A stretch of DNA of 64,000 nucleotides from Hetaerina americana. Lineage: Eukaryota > Arthropoda > Insecta > Odonata > Calopterygidae. The translations under genes and the position numbers were made by a program. The stretch is taken from the NCBI GenBank assembly GCA_022747635.1, contig JAKTNV010000004.1, positions 19,592,969 to 19,656,968 of the forward strand. The letters run 5' to 3'. Positions 23,840 through 37,036 of the stretch are shown here, one piece after another; the first letter of the stretch is position 1, and each line of letters begins with the position of its first letter. The notes below the pieces were generated by a model. That model was not told the origin of the DNA and searched no databases. It saw only the letters and a list, made by a program, of their open reading frames with translations.

Positions 23840-24430
23840 TGTCCCTCTTCAATTCCCCGTGCTTCTTTCCTCCATTTTCCCAACGTTCCCGTCCTCCCTC
23901 TACCCCTTCCGCATTTGCTCAAAATTCTCCAATCTATCACGGACTTCAGCATCCCATTGTCGATCAAATTTCTCTGCCTCCACCTTTCTTGCATCCTTTG
24001 GATTTATCTGAAAATCCCCTCTCCTCCCCCATCACGCCTTGCACTTCCTCGTTTGTTTTCCTTTTAGCCCACTTCACCTTTTCCATTCTTCTCCACGCTC
24101 ACATTTCAAAAGCCTTCGATCTCCGCCTATGATCTTGCTTCATTGACCATGTTTCCGCAACGCACAGAGCCACGCTCCATGCTAATATTTTGACGAGCCT
24201 TTTTTTAGAAGCCTCAGTTCCTCTTTATATTCTTTCCATCTCTCTTGAAACCGCTTCATCCAACATTACTTTGAACAGCACAGTTGATAATGTACTCCCC
24301 CGTCTTACCTGTTTCCTATCACTGCCCGTTCGCCACTCGCTATGATCCTCTCTATTAGTCACCTCATTAATGCAATGGTATCACTCGTGCCTCTCCCTAT
24401 CTGAAAGAAACCATTTGCCCTGTTTTTCAA
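23840..24430 (-). mobile_element. Old, decayed RTE-like LINE copy
   Basis: Segments of this stretch align by eye with the minus-strand copies at 37,041-37,726 and 2,862-3,968. About 23,970-24,180 follows the sequence for the LLGEILW...YGAETW region, with many substitutions. About 24,270-24,410 follows the part encoding RT motif B and the upstream CTCATTAATGCAATGGTATC block. The sequence between is missing, so the copy carries an internal deletion of several hundred bases. All frames are broken. It is clearly more diverged than the other copies and marks an earlier burst of the same or a sister family. Confidence 0.75.
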
Positions 24431-24599
24431 GTATCATTCGAGCTGGGCAGAACAAATGTCTTTGCTCCCATTTACGTATCATTGGTCCCATATCTCCATG
24501 CATCATGCGGAGCTGAACAAATATCATTGCTTCCGCCAGCACAGCTATAGGAACTATAAAAGCGCCCAAGCCTTTCCACCCCGTCAAGTTTGGAGTTCA

Positions 24600-24785
24600 T
24601 GAGGAGGATTCTGCGAAGTCTCATGCGAAGGACTGACGGTGTAATTCACTTGAAGTGCGCTCCACGTAGCTTCTGAAGTAGAGATCCGGATACCACTGAA
24701 AATCTTGCAATCTCCGGGATTGGAACCCGGACCCTCGGGGTGGAAATCCTGTATATTAGCCACCGCACCATCCCGATCCCCGAAA
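24600..24785 (-). mobile_element. tRNA-derived SINE, family 3
   Basis: The minus-strand head beginning GGGATCGGGATGGTGCGGTG looks like a tRNA 5' half with an A box. It is followed by the B box GGGTTCCAATCCCGG (on plus, near 24,718-24,732). The body, from CAGTGGTATCCGGATCTCTA on, matches the copy at 52,585-52,815, which confirms a dispersed family. No intact tRNA is formed, and a functional gene is unlikely. Confidence 0.85.
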
Positions 24786-24789
24786 AGCT

Positions 24790-27700
24790 AAAACCGCAGT
24801 AAGCAGCCGTGATGCTGATTTTATTAGGTGACGTATGAGTTCATCTCAGACTGCACCCTATTATGCATGACATTCACACATTTAGGGCTAGGGAGCCAGT
24901 TGCCATTTTATCAAGTGCTCCAGGAAAGTATTAACCGCGGGGGCTCTTTCGTGCCACCGCGGGCCATATATGTAAGTTACGATCCATTTCGCATTACAAT
25001 GCTAAAGTGGGTTTCTTTTTTTTCTTCAGCGCCCAAAAATATTATTTGATTTTTCATTTATGCAAAGGTGTAAACGAATTAGCGAAAATGTCTGCAAGGT
25101 TAATAACGACTATGTCATTGGAACGTTTTTAAACTATTTATTTCGAAGGGTTGGAATTTCTAAATATTTGACTACTCCGATTGATAATGGTTCTATTTTT
25201 TCGAAATTGATTTTGGGAATCATGCCATTCAATCCAAAGTCATTGCCAGAATAAGTGAAGCATTAGAGCAAACCGCTGATTCACGGGTTTTGTCTGGACG
25301 GCTTACAGTAAAATCGTCTATTTGAATTAGCATATTTTTTTAAACATGACAGTGCAAATCGGAATTGTTTTTTAATCATATTAAAAGTTATAAATTTCAA
25401 TTTGTAGAGTTTTGATCGATTGCTTAAATGCTAAATGTCTAATGCCTTCCCTACTTGGTAACGCGAGGGACTGTCATATATTGATATACCATATGGAACA
25501 TTTATAGATTTAGCCATGCCAATTTTCAAGAATTCAATTTAGCATTGAACAAACACGGGTTATCGTGCTTGTTTTAAGCCTGTCTCTCGTTATAATTTCT
25601 TTTACTGTGCGTTACTTTATCGCTGCTAAAATATGTAGCTAGCTTTTTATCATGTACATTTTGTCGCAACTGACTTTCACTTGGTGTACATGCTTATCAA
25701 GTCAATAAAATAATACCTTGATTAATCAAATATCCTTGATGAATTTATTTTGGTATTGTTACAGTTGAGCTTTCTATACACTTGACGACACCACCGTTTT
25801 TAAATAGTTGTATATTTATTCGAAAAAGTCATAAAATCGAAAAAGAAAAAATATACTCTATCTCTCAAAAACCGTACCATCTTATAGTAAAATAATACTA
25901 GCGCAAGTTAGTTAAATTTGCTAATTCCTAAATCTGTCCTAAATCCTAATGTCTAAAATCTTTAAGATATCCAATCTTCACGAATTTCCGAATTTCGATT
26001 CGGAATGAGAATATTTAGATTAAATTATGTGAGTAAAAGTTGAAAATATTTCGAATATCTAATCTTTATTTTTCCACTTCAATTTTTAAAAATATTGACG
26101 GTTTTCAAGCTTTCGACAATCTAATAATTCTTGTTGGCTCTCAAACCGGTTTTATACAGCTTCTTCCTATATTATATATCTGTTTCACATTTCATATCCA
26201 TGAAAAATTAAGGATCTCTTTAAGGAAGATTTTTCGAATGAGTCTTTCAACGAAGGTGAGTTTTTTGTCCGTTAATAGTTGAGAAAGTCCTCAGTTGAGG
26301 ACGCTCGGCGTAGGAGTGAAAGAAAAATTACAAAGAGGGCACCTGGTTCAGAATGACAAAGTGACGTTATTTGTCATTTATGCCTTTTTTTACTCTCTTA
26401 AAACAGTTAATCGTTCTATCTAACATGAATAATTAATCAGACCCGAGTGTAGGAAAACCTCCTTCGGCACATGGCGTAAGACAATAGCCAAAGTTAACTC
26501 CCCTTTGAGTTGTTTCCCTGCACTCAATCCGAGCACAGCGGTCGTGAGTGACTTCGAAAGGGGGAGATAAATGATGTCCCATCTTTTGCCGTCCGTGAAA
26601 GTTTTAAGGCAACGAGTTACTTAAAATTTAATGCCAAGTTATTTTCTGATGGCAGAGAAGACGATGGGTTTCGCACGCATGCGTGGGCCTTTTTGTTTGT
26701 GGGAGGCTGCAGCTGAATGAATGGAGATATTACAGCCGGACGCCGCAAGTTTTCCAAGTGTTTCCACTTGTGACGCTGCTTTTTAATAGCAATGGATTTT
26801 ACTTGAATGTGCTCAGTGCCTGGGGTACCAGATCATGTCATCTCGGTGGGGATCCCCTTCATCTCGGTGCGGTTTTGTGCAGTGTTATCGGCTTCTAAGA
26901 TGGGAACGCCTATGATGAATCTTTATGTTTAGCATATGATCAAAATTTATGTGTTATACCCTGGAAAATCGACACAAACGCGAGAAAAAGTTATTAATTT
27001 CTTTACCAATAGTTTTCCTGATGAAAGGAATAGACTGGTGAACTCAAGGACCGCATGCTCTTTCTGGTATTAATTTAATTTGGATTGACTGCGAAACTCA
27101 CGATCTGCCTGCGTGGGGAAAGAGGGTGCTATTTTCGCCAGCTCCATTTCGAATTCACATTTTCAAGTCGTCAAAAATCAAGATATTTTCGTGCAACCTT
27201 GATTATTATTTTTATCTAGGTGTTGTAATAAAATGAGCCACAATAATATTGCTTGGTATCCTAAATGGATATTTGTGGATTTCCTCATCTGATGTTTTGT
27301 TTATCTAATAAACCTTACTTAACGGAAACGGTATTTTAAATGTGATTTAATCGTCTAGCTTTGCTTAGTACGTGTAGCGGGACCTTAGATGAACTAGCAT
27401 TTTGCAAACCTATAGTCTGTAAATATAGCAATGATAAAGTGAGGGTAACTTGATATTCATCTTAGGATGGATCAAAAATCAATTATACTTTGAACATAAC
27501 TTGGAAAACATTGCAAGTACAGCGAAATGCAACGAAATATAGCGAAATTTACCCAATTTCTGAAAGATTGCCACGAAAGAGCATTTTCAAGATATCATTC
27601 AGACCATCGTCAGGTCCAGCAATAGGGGAATCGTATGAAAATAGTTGCTTCAAACATGGACGTTTAAATGTTTCCTTCGTAAAATTCGTAATTACGACAC

Positions 27701-30210
27701 AAATTTTGGAAACACGCTAACACGAATATATTAAAACTTATTTCTTCCTTTTGCAGCCTTCTCCCTGCTTTTCATGGCAGGCAATGTCACCAGCCCTATA
27801 AAATTTTAGTGGTTTTGTCTCTGTCGACTACTTCGTGGTAACTGCGTTAAATATTGCTTCTGAGCCGTGTCAGTGAGTCTTTTATTATTGCTTTTATCGT
27901 TGAAAATATTTGGAACATGCATGGAATGTGCGCGATGAAACTCACCATTATTGTGGAATTTTGCATTTGGAATATAATATGAGCTAATATTTTTTAGTGA
28001 TTTTGTCGCTTCATGAAATTCAAACACATTTAGTCCGCCAACTACAGAATTGGTGAAACGTAGGTTCAACTTAATGACGAGGTTAGCTAATAAGCGGGTG
28101 AAAATATCCTTTCTCGTGTCGGGCAATGTATTGCGTCGGAACTAAAGGAATGGCGCGAGAGACCTCGCTATTCTTTTTCTGTATCTAAAGGAAATTATTT
28201 GTTGTCAGGCCAAGATATAGGAGCGTATGACTTGTCACGCACCGGAATCGAGGTTGGGTAGACAGCGCGTGATTAGGGACTCAGTCGGTCGGAATGGGCT
28301 TTCTCCCGCTGGTGAGAGACGATGATGATGGAGGCGGTGATGATGTGGGTGACTGCGATCTGGCGGAGGAGAAGAAGGCTGTGCAGCCGTCGGAACTGAG
28401 AAATGGGAGGTGGGTTAGGCAGGTGTGTATCGCCCGAGGGAGACTGAGGCCGCAGCAGCCGAGCGTGGGTGTACGGCTGGATAAGTGGAAGGCGGCTTAT
28501 GTTAGTCGAATGGGAGGAGGAAGCAGGGGAATCGGAAGCTAACGAACAAAGTAGATTTAGGTTGCAGATGTCCCCGGGCTTAATCTGATCGGAGTGTCAC
28601 CAAATGGGGTTCGGGGCCAGGGATGCACCCGGAGACTTGAGCGACCGTATTCTCTCCTGTGAGATCATGGGGGATATTCTTAACGTGTAATAATTCGCCT
28701 GTACGATTAATAGTTCTTCTGTTCCGTGGTCATTTTGCGTCTCACTGCTCTTCGTTTTCCCCGGAATAGCATAAGAAAGTTCCCTTCGGTACTTTTCAGC
28801 GGTTGAATAGTCATTTAGGTCCGGTAGGTGAAATTTTGAATGGATTATGATTGATTTTTTGGGTAGATTTTTGTTATGATTGCAGGATTCTTGACCTAAT
28901 GGTTGAAACTTGAAGGATTCAACGGTGCGTAAAAGTTGGGCCCAACGGCATGTTTAGGACACCATAACATTGTCATCAATATTTCCGTTACACATTTGTA
29001 TCTCGGGTAAAATTGTTTACAACTGTTAGGGAAACTTGAATGAATATTTAAAATTGCTTGTTAAATAATAATAATAAACACATTTATTCTTAAGTTTTCC
29101 TTTGTTCCTCGTTTCTATTTGTGTATCGCGTTTGCCCGCCTGTCGTCTTGTTTTATTTGTATCAAGTCACATTGTTCTAATATTTATCGAATATTTTCTT
29201 TTACCAGTGCAATATGATCGTTTATGGCTATGTGACAAATATTCGTTGTACTATTAGTGTCATACATGCACGCATATGTAGATATCCTTAATGGTGAGTC
29301 ATGTGTCGTGGTTTGAAGAAATTGGTACATATTCCAGATTGGATCTTAGGATCAAGGATACACTCTTAGGTTATTATGTGCCGTTCCAGCTTCCTGATGC
29401 GGTGCGCAAATTGGAATGTCACTGTTACAATGCAGGGAACTCGAGAACTGCCCAGTTTTCTTCCGGCGGAAATAGTTACCGTTCTTAGCCCTGCGGGTCT
29501 CACTGAAATAGGTTTAAACTGTTGCCATTTGTCTACAGATATCCGGCTTAGGGAACTTACTATCCGTCGTTTGCGTTACGAACTGTGGCACGGGGTCACT
29601 GGGGCATGCCCATTTGCGCTCGAAGAATACACTTACGCGCCCTTATCACTCGGTGGGAAAGGAGAACCGAGGCACGCACCGGAAGTAGTAGTATACAAGA
29701 ATTTCGTGATGGCTCTAGTGTGTCGTGGAGAATGGTGAGATAGCCTCTTGGCTAAAATTCGTTTAGGAGAAAGCCTCATCCTAGGTAGGGAAAGGGAATC
29801 CGTCTCAATATATTTGAGAGGCTCTTGCGTGTTCCGTGGATTTCTTTTCTCTTTCCTAATTTATTATGCATCCCCACTTCGACATCAGCGCATTAGAGTA
29901 GAAAGAGTACCGTTTTCCCTCCATTAAAAATTAGTCGAAGTCAGTTTAGCCCTATCGCAAGGTTCAGGGTTCTTGATATTTCTTAATTACCTAATATTGT
30001 TGTTTATTGTTAATATTTTGAACCGTGTTGATCATGCGCTTCTTTCAGATCTCTACGATATGCATGAGGTCTACCGAACGCACTAATTTTATTCGGTGGG
30101 TAGTATGATGCTTCTTGTCAAATCTTCTCACTTTATGTCCGTCTTTGGATGGAATATAGCTGCATAATTAGAATAGCAAAATACTCCCTCGCTATTTGGT
30201 CGATGGGCAT
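24790..30210. other. AT-rich non-coding DNA with small GC patches
   Basis: No supported gene in about 5.4 kb. Open frames of 60-120 codons have no recognised domains; the largest is 120 codons at 29376-29738 (+). A near-perfect short palindrome (GTCCTCAGTTGAGGAC) lies near 26,287. The stretch 28,280-28,650 is CpG-rich and purine-rich on plus, and its 82-codon Asp/Gly-rich open frame (28294-28542) is probably compositional. Confidence 0.5.
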
Positions 30211-30214
30211 TAGA

Positions 30215-30241
30215 CGAGGGTTGCTGTTTATATTTTCAGCC
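30215..30241 (+). repeat. Mariner left terminal inverted repeat
   Basis: CGAGGGTTGCTGTTTATATT and a few more bases, inverted at 31,355-31,381 with a few mismatches. Confidence 0.88.
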
Positions 30242-30244
30242 TAA

Positions 30245-31275
30245 TAATGAAATTAATTTATTGTTGAAAATGGCTTTATTGTTTTTCGAAGTATTCCCCA
30301 TGATAATCAATTCACTTTTTTATTCGCTCGAACCATTTTCGTAACACTTTTTCCATTCCGATTAAGGTAGCTCCAAAACATGGTTTTTGAATCCATTAAC
30401 GGCTTCTTCAGGCGCCGAAAAACGTTGGCCACGCCATTTTTTTTCGATAAACGGGAATAAAAATAAGTCCTTTGGTGCTACATCAGGGCTGTACGGAGGA
30501 TGACCCATCAATTCGACGTTTTAGCTAATCAAAAGGTAGTTGTTTCAGCCGATCTGTGAGAGCTTGCATTGTCATGATGGAGAATGATCCTTCGTTGCCT
30601 CTTCTTTATCCGTATTTTACCAAGCACTTCTGACAAACAAATGCTCGCGTACCATTCAGAATTCACGGTTCTACGTTGCTCGGTAAGGTTGCTACATGTC
30701 CAGTTATTCCGAGGAAACAGGTGATTATTTCCTTCGATGTGCTTCGTGCACGAATCACTTAGGTCAGATTTGGCTCGACTTGGAAGACCCATACAGTGGA
30801 ATACTGTATTGTTTCGGGCTCATACGCATAGATTCAAGATTCGTCACCTGTGTGTAGATGTAGTACACAGATGCACCGCGATTGTATTTGTTTAACATTT
30901 CTTTGCGCCAATTGACACGAGCATCTTTTTGAGCTTTTGTGAAATTATGCGGGATCCAACGCGAAGACATTTTTTCACAGCAAAATTTTCATGCAATATC
31001 TTATTGATGCTCGTCATACTAATCCCCAAGGATGCCTTAATCTCACGATGTCGCTGCATGACGATCTCCCTTTACTAGTTCTTGCACAGCATCAATGTTT
31101 TATAGCACAACAATTGATTTTTGACGACCTTAACGACTTTTGTCGCAGTGGCAAAGGATGGGGCTTCATCGTCAAAAGTGGAAGTAAGTTGATCGATGCA
31201 CTCCTTTCTTGATAATCCACGTCGGAAATTGTTAAAAATTATCGCACGAAAGTGTTCACGAGTTAATTCCCTACT
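30245..31275 (-). pseudogene. Mariner transposase pseudogene
   Basis: An intact mariner transposase has an N-terminal DNA-binding half and a DDD(34)D catalytic half of about 345 residues in total. Here the N-terminal part (REHFRAIIFNNFRRGLS, then a CIDQL block) is followed by a gap where the second helix-turn-helix and linker should be. The first catalytic Asp is lost: the usual GDES block reads NLES near 30,830. The second (HHDN) and third (SPDVAPKD) acidic positions are preserved in sequence, but in different frames. No frame spans the gene, so no active enzyme is made. Confidence 0.9.
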
Positions 31276-31354
31276 TTCGCTGAGACAATATGTTCGAGTC
31301 CCTGTAAACAACACAAGTTATTTTTAGTCAACTTTAAGAGCTTAGTGTTGTCAA

Positions 31355-31381
31355 GGGTCAAAGTATAAATAGCAACCCTCG
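31355..31381 (-). repeat. Mariner right terminal inverted repeat
   Basis: Inverted partner of 30,215-30,241, ending in ...AGCAACCCTCG followed by TA. Confidence 0.88.
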
Positions 31382-31389
31382 TATATTAT

Positions 31390-32240
31390 ATTATCTTAGC
31401 ATATTTGGCATCGTCTTCAAATGCGAGATGTCCTGGCTAGTTTGAACCCACCAACCAACTCTCATTGCCCGACGGTCATCAATATTTTGCGAAATTATTT
31501 TTTTTTTATTTTGAAATTTCAGCTTTCCATAGGTTTGAGTTTTTCTCACCGCGGTTTTCTGCGGGATGTTAAAGGTGAATATGTACTTGAAAGATGTTTT
31601 ACCATGGGATTTGATACATCAATTCGTTTCTGAGAGAGAGAAATCCGAGAAAGTATTCATCCACACTTCCTGTTCCAGGGGCTCCATCTATCGAAATATT
31701 TTAAGTTGACGCATTCTTTTCCCAAAGATGTTTCACTTGTAATTTAACCAATGTGACGTGATGTTCAAAAATATTTCAATGAAATGAGAAATGATTTTTT
31801 GCAAACAATCGGTTGATTTTATAATAGTTATTTAAATTAATAAAAATAGAGTATATTATCAGTTGGATATCAAAAGTCGATCTCATGTGTAAAAAGTGAT
31901 CCTTATTTGGGAAATTCATGCTATCATTTAAGCGTTCTATTCTTCATTTTTCACTCACGGATTTGCATTATAAGGTTATTACCTTGGTATTAGGTTTCAA
32001 TGAAAGACAAAACGATGTTACTAGAATTATGTTCTTAACCTCCGGTGCCCTGTGGGATTCCTCCACGATGCAAATGGAGCTGCCCTTAACAGCCCCATTT
32101 AGATGAATTGAGTATTTTTCTCTCACAAGAGTCTTCAGTGTCACAACTTGTGTTGAGTTGTGTTAATCTTTATTCATCTCGGGTGCATGCATATATGTCT
32201 AAGTATATATACATATATATGTCTAAGGACTGCCGACACA
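31390..32240. other. AT-rich non-coding DNA
   Basis: No gene seen. A short ATATGTCTAAG string occurs twice about 30 bp apart near 32,190-32,225, flanking TATATACATATATAT. Confidence 0.55.
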
Positions 32241-32249
32241 ATGAACTCT

Positions 32250-32700
32250 CTGTTCCTATTTTCGGGTGGGGCGTGGAATGGAGAGGAAACGCGGTCCGGA
32301 ATAACGTGGGAATTTCGTGCCGAGTAGATCCTGCCCACCGCCACCTACCCTCTCCACTCCTCCAGGCCTTTTCCTCGCATTATGCACCTCCACGCGATGC
32401 CCCGGTGACGTAGCGTGATGAGGCGCCGTTTGTGTTTTCCTTTCCGTGCTTTTTTCGCCACGACCACCAATCCGCAGTTCCCTCTCCGCCCCCTCAACAC
32501 GCCCTCAAGTCCTAATGCCCTTCGTCGCCGGTGCTCCCCTCCTCCCCCCCACCTTCTCTGATGGCCAATCATTCATGCATTCGTCCCCCACCCCTCTCTA
32601 TCTCACCTCTGCTTTGCTCTCTCTCCCCGAATTGGTGCCACCGCTGTTGAAACGCCAGCTAAAACGATTCTCCGCCCTCGAATCTTAAATGTCGCGACAC
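32250..32700. other. GC-rich, pyrimidine-rich island
   Basis: The CpG content is high and C/T runs are long. Overlapping open frames on both strands (101 codons at 32108-32413, 80 at 32446-32688, 75 on minus) have no domain. Candidate enhancer or promoter-like DNA. Confidence 0.35.
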
Positions 32701-35700
32701 TCTGTGGGAGAAACGCTTTTGCGATAGAATATTCGTCTTAGGGAAACTTTGTTCCGTCAAATGGGGAAATATTCAGATTATGGATGGATGGTGAGGAGCT
32801 TTTTCGTAATTTTCAGGCTAATCCTATGTACTCATCGAGTGGCAACTTTATTGTTCTTCGGTAAAGCTCGGGTTCAGAAATTTTTAATTTTTGAAATGAA
32901 TTCCAAAAAATATATTACAAATAATATCCGTCCTTTGATTGTAAATAATGAACTGTTTGGAATTGTCGCAAGTAAGATGCTTTTTAGAAAAGTTAAACCA
33001 TATGCCAATAAATGTGCAACGACTACGGTATGTGTAAGATTTAATGCGCTAAAGGAATGAAATCGATTATGTTTGAATGCTGAAATCGAGGAAGTAATTG
33101 TGATCACACATTTCTTTTGTGGATTAAATCGCGCTGAAAATCTGAGGATTTATTTAAAATGTGTATCAATTTTGTGTCATTAAGGCATATTTTTTACCAT
33201 GCTTAATTCAAGACAGTTGAAAACATTTGGCATGTCAATTCATACTATTCGTATTCAATCAACTCCTAGGTTAATGTTTGAAGACAATAAAATTTCCCTC
33301 GGCGACTTCTGTCTTGAAAGCCCCCTCAACTATGGTGTTGCACGCCGTTGTGTGCAGTGCAGTACTTAAATGTTTTTGCTCCCTTCCCACAGCATTCTCA
33401 TTCTGGCTCGAACTGTAGCAGGTCGATCTGCTCTCATTTTTCGTGTCAGACTTTTTAAAAGTGAGTCCTTGTTTTCAGTGTGACGTTCCGATTATTCCCG
33501 TTATTTTTTACGTTGTTCTTTCATGCATTCGGAATTCATTCGGGTAGTTCGCTGTTCTTTCAATTGATTTCACGTATTTTACCATTGGAAGGATTATTTA
33601 GTGTCTTTTTGATTTCCACTTCTGGAACTTCACTGCCCTTCTTTCAATAAAGCCCTTGCATTATCCCATGTATGTTCCTGGGATAAATTATTGTCAGAGC
33701 AGCGCAATAGGCCTGTCGGAAATACTATTTTTATTTGGTAAGGGCTGAAAGTACTCGTATTCAATTGATATTTTATTTAGTAATTTTATTTTATTTATTC
33801 CTCCTTTCCCTTTCATGAAATTAACTATTTTCTCTCTTTCCCTATATCCGATAGATATACCAGTTGTAAATTACCAGCAGACCTGTAAATTGATTTTATA
33901 TTATGATGTTTGAGTTATATGGGAGTAAATATAGTTTATTTCAGAATGCTTAATTTTTTCAAAATATACCGATACGTGTTAAAATTACCGATAATAGGGC
34001 ATAATTGAAACCGATAACTAATAGTTGGAACACCCATTTTAGGTATACACGTAGAGACTGCTGGTTGACATCTGGCGTCCATGTGGTGCCAGATACGTGA
34101 CTGTGGGTTTTAGTGACAGTTTAGTTCCCATTATGAGAATTCTACGACTTGGTGGTTACAACTTCATTATTAATATTTAATATGTTTCAGTATTAAATTT
34201 ATTCTAAATGTCTTGCGCTTTAATCATTGGTTAAACAAGTGAAATCTTAATTTGAGATAAAACGTAGACTTTCTGAACTTCGTTGAGTTTATTTATGCTG
34301 TTGCGGTGATGTATAAATGGTCGTATCAACCCAATTGAAATGCCTAATGCGTTTGAATGTTGATTGTTTCAATCTATTGCTTTTGCAGTGAATAATTACG
34401 ATACTCCTAATTGATTCTAATTCTCAATGGATTTTTAATGAATGTTTTTTTTTTTGCTCCAGACAAATTGTATGTATTTTTTCAAGGTTTAGCGTAAGAT
34501 TATTGTATCTTTTCCATAGAAAATTAGAAGCGTAGCACTCTTTATTCTCTGGTAAGTAAATTACAAATAAACATTTAAAACTTTAAATTTATTTCCAAGT
34601 TAAATGATTGTTTGATTCGTTTTTACTACGAGAACCATTGAAAGTAGTGTAACTTATAGCTTATCTGTATCATTAAGTCTATCAAAGAAAGAGAACATTT
34701 CCAAATGAACGGTGTCCTTTGCGTTTCGAGATCAACTCACCTTGAGAAAGTTGTGCCCGAATCGTCCCTATTTTTGCTTCAGTGATGTTCCTTTTTTTGC
34801 CTCTCGAAGTTATTCGCTCTGAGAAGCTGGGCTTGCAAGTCTTGCGTATACGGGACCTTTCATGTCTGCCTCTCTTTTCGAAACGTGCGATTAATGTTTT
34901 CTTTTCGTTTCCTTCGTTCGTAACAAATTCCCCAGGCAACCATGGCACGCAGCCCGTAATCATTCCCAGTAGCGGATCAAGAGTACAGGAGAAAATGTTG
35001 TCCCACGGAAGGGATTCTTCTAACATGGCATTAGGCTTGATAGAAGTGTACATTTTCTTTTTTACCTCCGGGTAAATTTATCTACAAGAATTAATTTATG
35101 TGTGTCATATCAAAATTTTGAGTTTTAAGAAGTGCGAAAGAGACAGGATAATCAGTCAGTTATCGAAGCCCACCGTTATGATCACTTCTCCTTTTAAATT
35201 ATGCACGCGTGTTATCATATCTCAGGGTTTGATTATTAAATTACGTATAGTTCAAGTAGGTTACTCCCAGTCATGTTCAATCCTATTCTTTGGTTTACCA
35301 ATGTAATTCATTCGGATAAGTAGTAGTCATCTCGATGCGAAGAGGGGCCATCACTCGCCCTTACTTGGGTATCCGTGCTTCGGCTCAGTTTGATGAACAC
35401 CCCTTTACTCCCCCCATCCCATGTTTACCACCATTAGTTGATCTAAAGCTTGCTAGTGGACATGTTTGAGTGTGCGTATGTGCTCGCGCTAACAAGCTCG
35501 ATGGTTTGTCTTCAGCGTCCATTGTATGCTACTTTTAAGTTTTTTCTTCCCTCCTGCTCTGCTATCCTTCCAATCGAGGTGAGCTGTTTATACATCTTTT
35601 ATGCTCAGGATGTAGTGCAGGAACGGGGCCATGTTAAATTAGGCTCCGAGTAAAATACGGGGCAAGGATCGACAGCTGAATGAAAAAGTCAATCGAGCAA

Positions 35701-36045
35701 AAAAAAGCCAGCCGGGCACGGCCAATGGGAGTCCAGTCGTGTCCCTCCCTTTGTGTTTTCCTCGGTGCCGTAATTGAGTGTGGTGGAGTTGGTTTTACCG
35801 CTTGTCCCTGTCTGCCATTGCATTGGACGACCTGGAAGATGACAGTGTTAACATAGTTTTCAGACGTTTTTCTACCTTCCCGCTCAAAACTTGGAAACAG
35901 CGATGTTGCCATGCCCAGAGCAGGTGGCTCAGTGGCAGACCTTGAACAATAATGCAATTTTTTTACCCATGTCATTGATTCCCATTCATTTCACGGGTAC
36001 CTATATATTTTTAAAATCCATATAAACATGGTGAAATATGTTTAT
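32701..36045. other. AT-rich non-coding DNA, no gene seen
   Basis: Open frames of up to 123 codons overlap on opposite strands (34682-35053, - and 34782-35075, +) without domains. No tRNA-like boxes or inverted ends were seen. Confidence 0.55.
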
Positions 36046-36046
36046 A

Positions 36047-36143
36047 GAATTTCAATGCAACAATTTCTGAGTGTAAAATCATTCGCCTTGACCGAGGTCA
36101 AAGCGAATTATTTTTACGCTTAGGAAATGCATTGAAATGCATA
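36047..36143. repeat. Near-perfect hairpin, about 45-bp arms, 2-nt centre
   Basis: The centre reads TTGACCGAGGTCAA. From it, both arms stay complementary outward through ATTCGC, GTAAAA and ATTTCAATGCA-type strings to about 36,047 and 36,143, with only a few mismatches and one or two single-base offsets. The size resembles a pre-miRNA stem, but the almost absent loop is more like a small fold-back transposon or an inverted duplication. No flanking duplication was seen. Confidence 0.85.
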
Positions 36144-36149
36144 TTAGCG

Positions 36150-37030
36150 GATGACTCAGTTAAAAGTTACTGTTGCGGTATCTCCCTCAGAGTCTTGAAA
36201 GGTTTAGAGACGCTTTTTTGTATAGTGCTGGTGTCGTATGATGTAAGTCTTCAATGCCTGTTTTTACAGCGATTTAGCGTCTTAGAAAATATTTTGATGG
36301 ACCCTGGCACTACACACTATTGTATTCCTAAGCTTAAGTTAAGATGTACGTGTACAAGGAACGTTTTGATGAGTAATATTTGCTCATAAATAAAATGCGA
36401 AAATTTTATTTCTTTTTTTGAGTCAGTCAAATTATAGAGACTATAGAAATACGTCTTGAATTTTAATTATTTTATTACATTAATGGGTGCATAAAGTAAC
36501 TAATTAACTCATTTTTACTAAATTTAACCAAAATATGTTTCTACATTTTTAGCCGATAAGAAGAATCTATAATTAAAAACTTCGAGTATAATTTCATTTA
36601 TAGGAACAAAATCAGCAGTCGTGGGCCACATTAAAAGCAGTGGCGGGCGGGCCGTGGATATATACTTTCTAAATAGTTCTCCCAAGTGCACCATTTGCTT
36701 ATAGTATTCTCGTGAGAAATACTTGTGAAGACCATCTCAATGTATAAGGACTTAAATTGAAGCCATCTGTTGTTAAGTGACGCAAACATTCTTAACAGCA
36801 TAATGAGTGAAATATGAAGAAAGAATTCATCTATTTTTTCCTGTGTGTTTTATTACGTTTTGATTGAAATCCAAAAGGTTAACACTTGAAAATGAATGTT
36901 CTTAGAGGTTTTGGCTAGTTAATCGCTGTTACGTTATCTCTGCGGCACGTGGAAATGGAATTTTGCTCACATCACCTTGCAGGCGACTTCGGTTTCGGCG
37001 ACTTCTTGCAGGGACTTACTGTTTCGTTGA
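36150..37030. other. AT-rich non-coding DNA
   Basis: No gene or repeat was recognised. A short GC-rich string (GGCGGGCGGGCC) lies at about 36,643. Confidence 0.55.
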
Positions 37031-37036
37031 GACGAA

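Larger units (their letters stand above)
30212..31383 (-). mobile_element. Degraded mariner (Tc1/mariner) transposon
   Basis: Imperfect terminal inverted repeats of about 27 bp bound the element: CGAGGGTTGCTGTTTATATT at 30,215 and its inverted partner CGAGGGTTGCTATTTATACT reading inwards from 31,381. A TA lies just outside each end, as expected for mariner insertion. The length of about 1.17 kb fits a mariner. Inside, minus-strand fragments match a mariner transposase in order: N-terminal helix-turn-helix (31,270-31,090), RWIPHN...KEMLNKYNRG (30,960-30,870), EQRRTVNSEWY...ILHHDNASSH (30,695-30,550) and PYSPDVAPKD (about 30,510-30,475). Frameshifts and a deletion between the first two pieces make it inactive. 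Confidence 0.93.
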
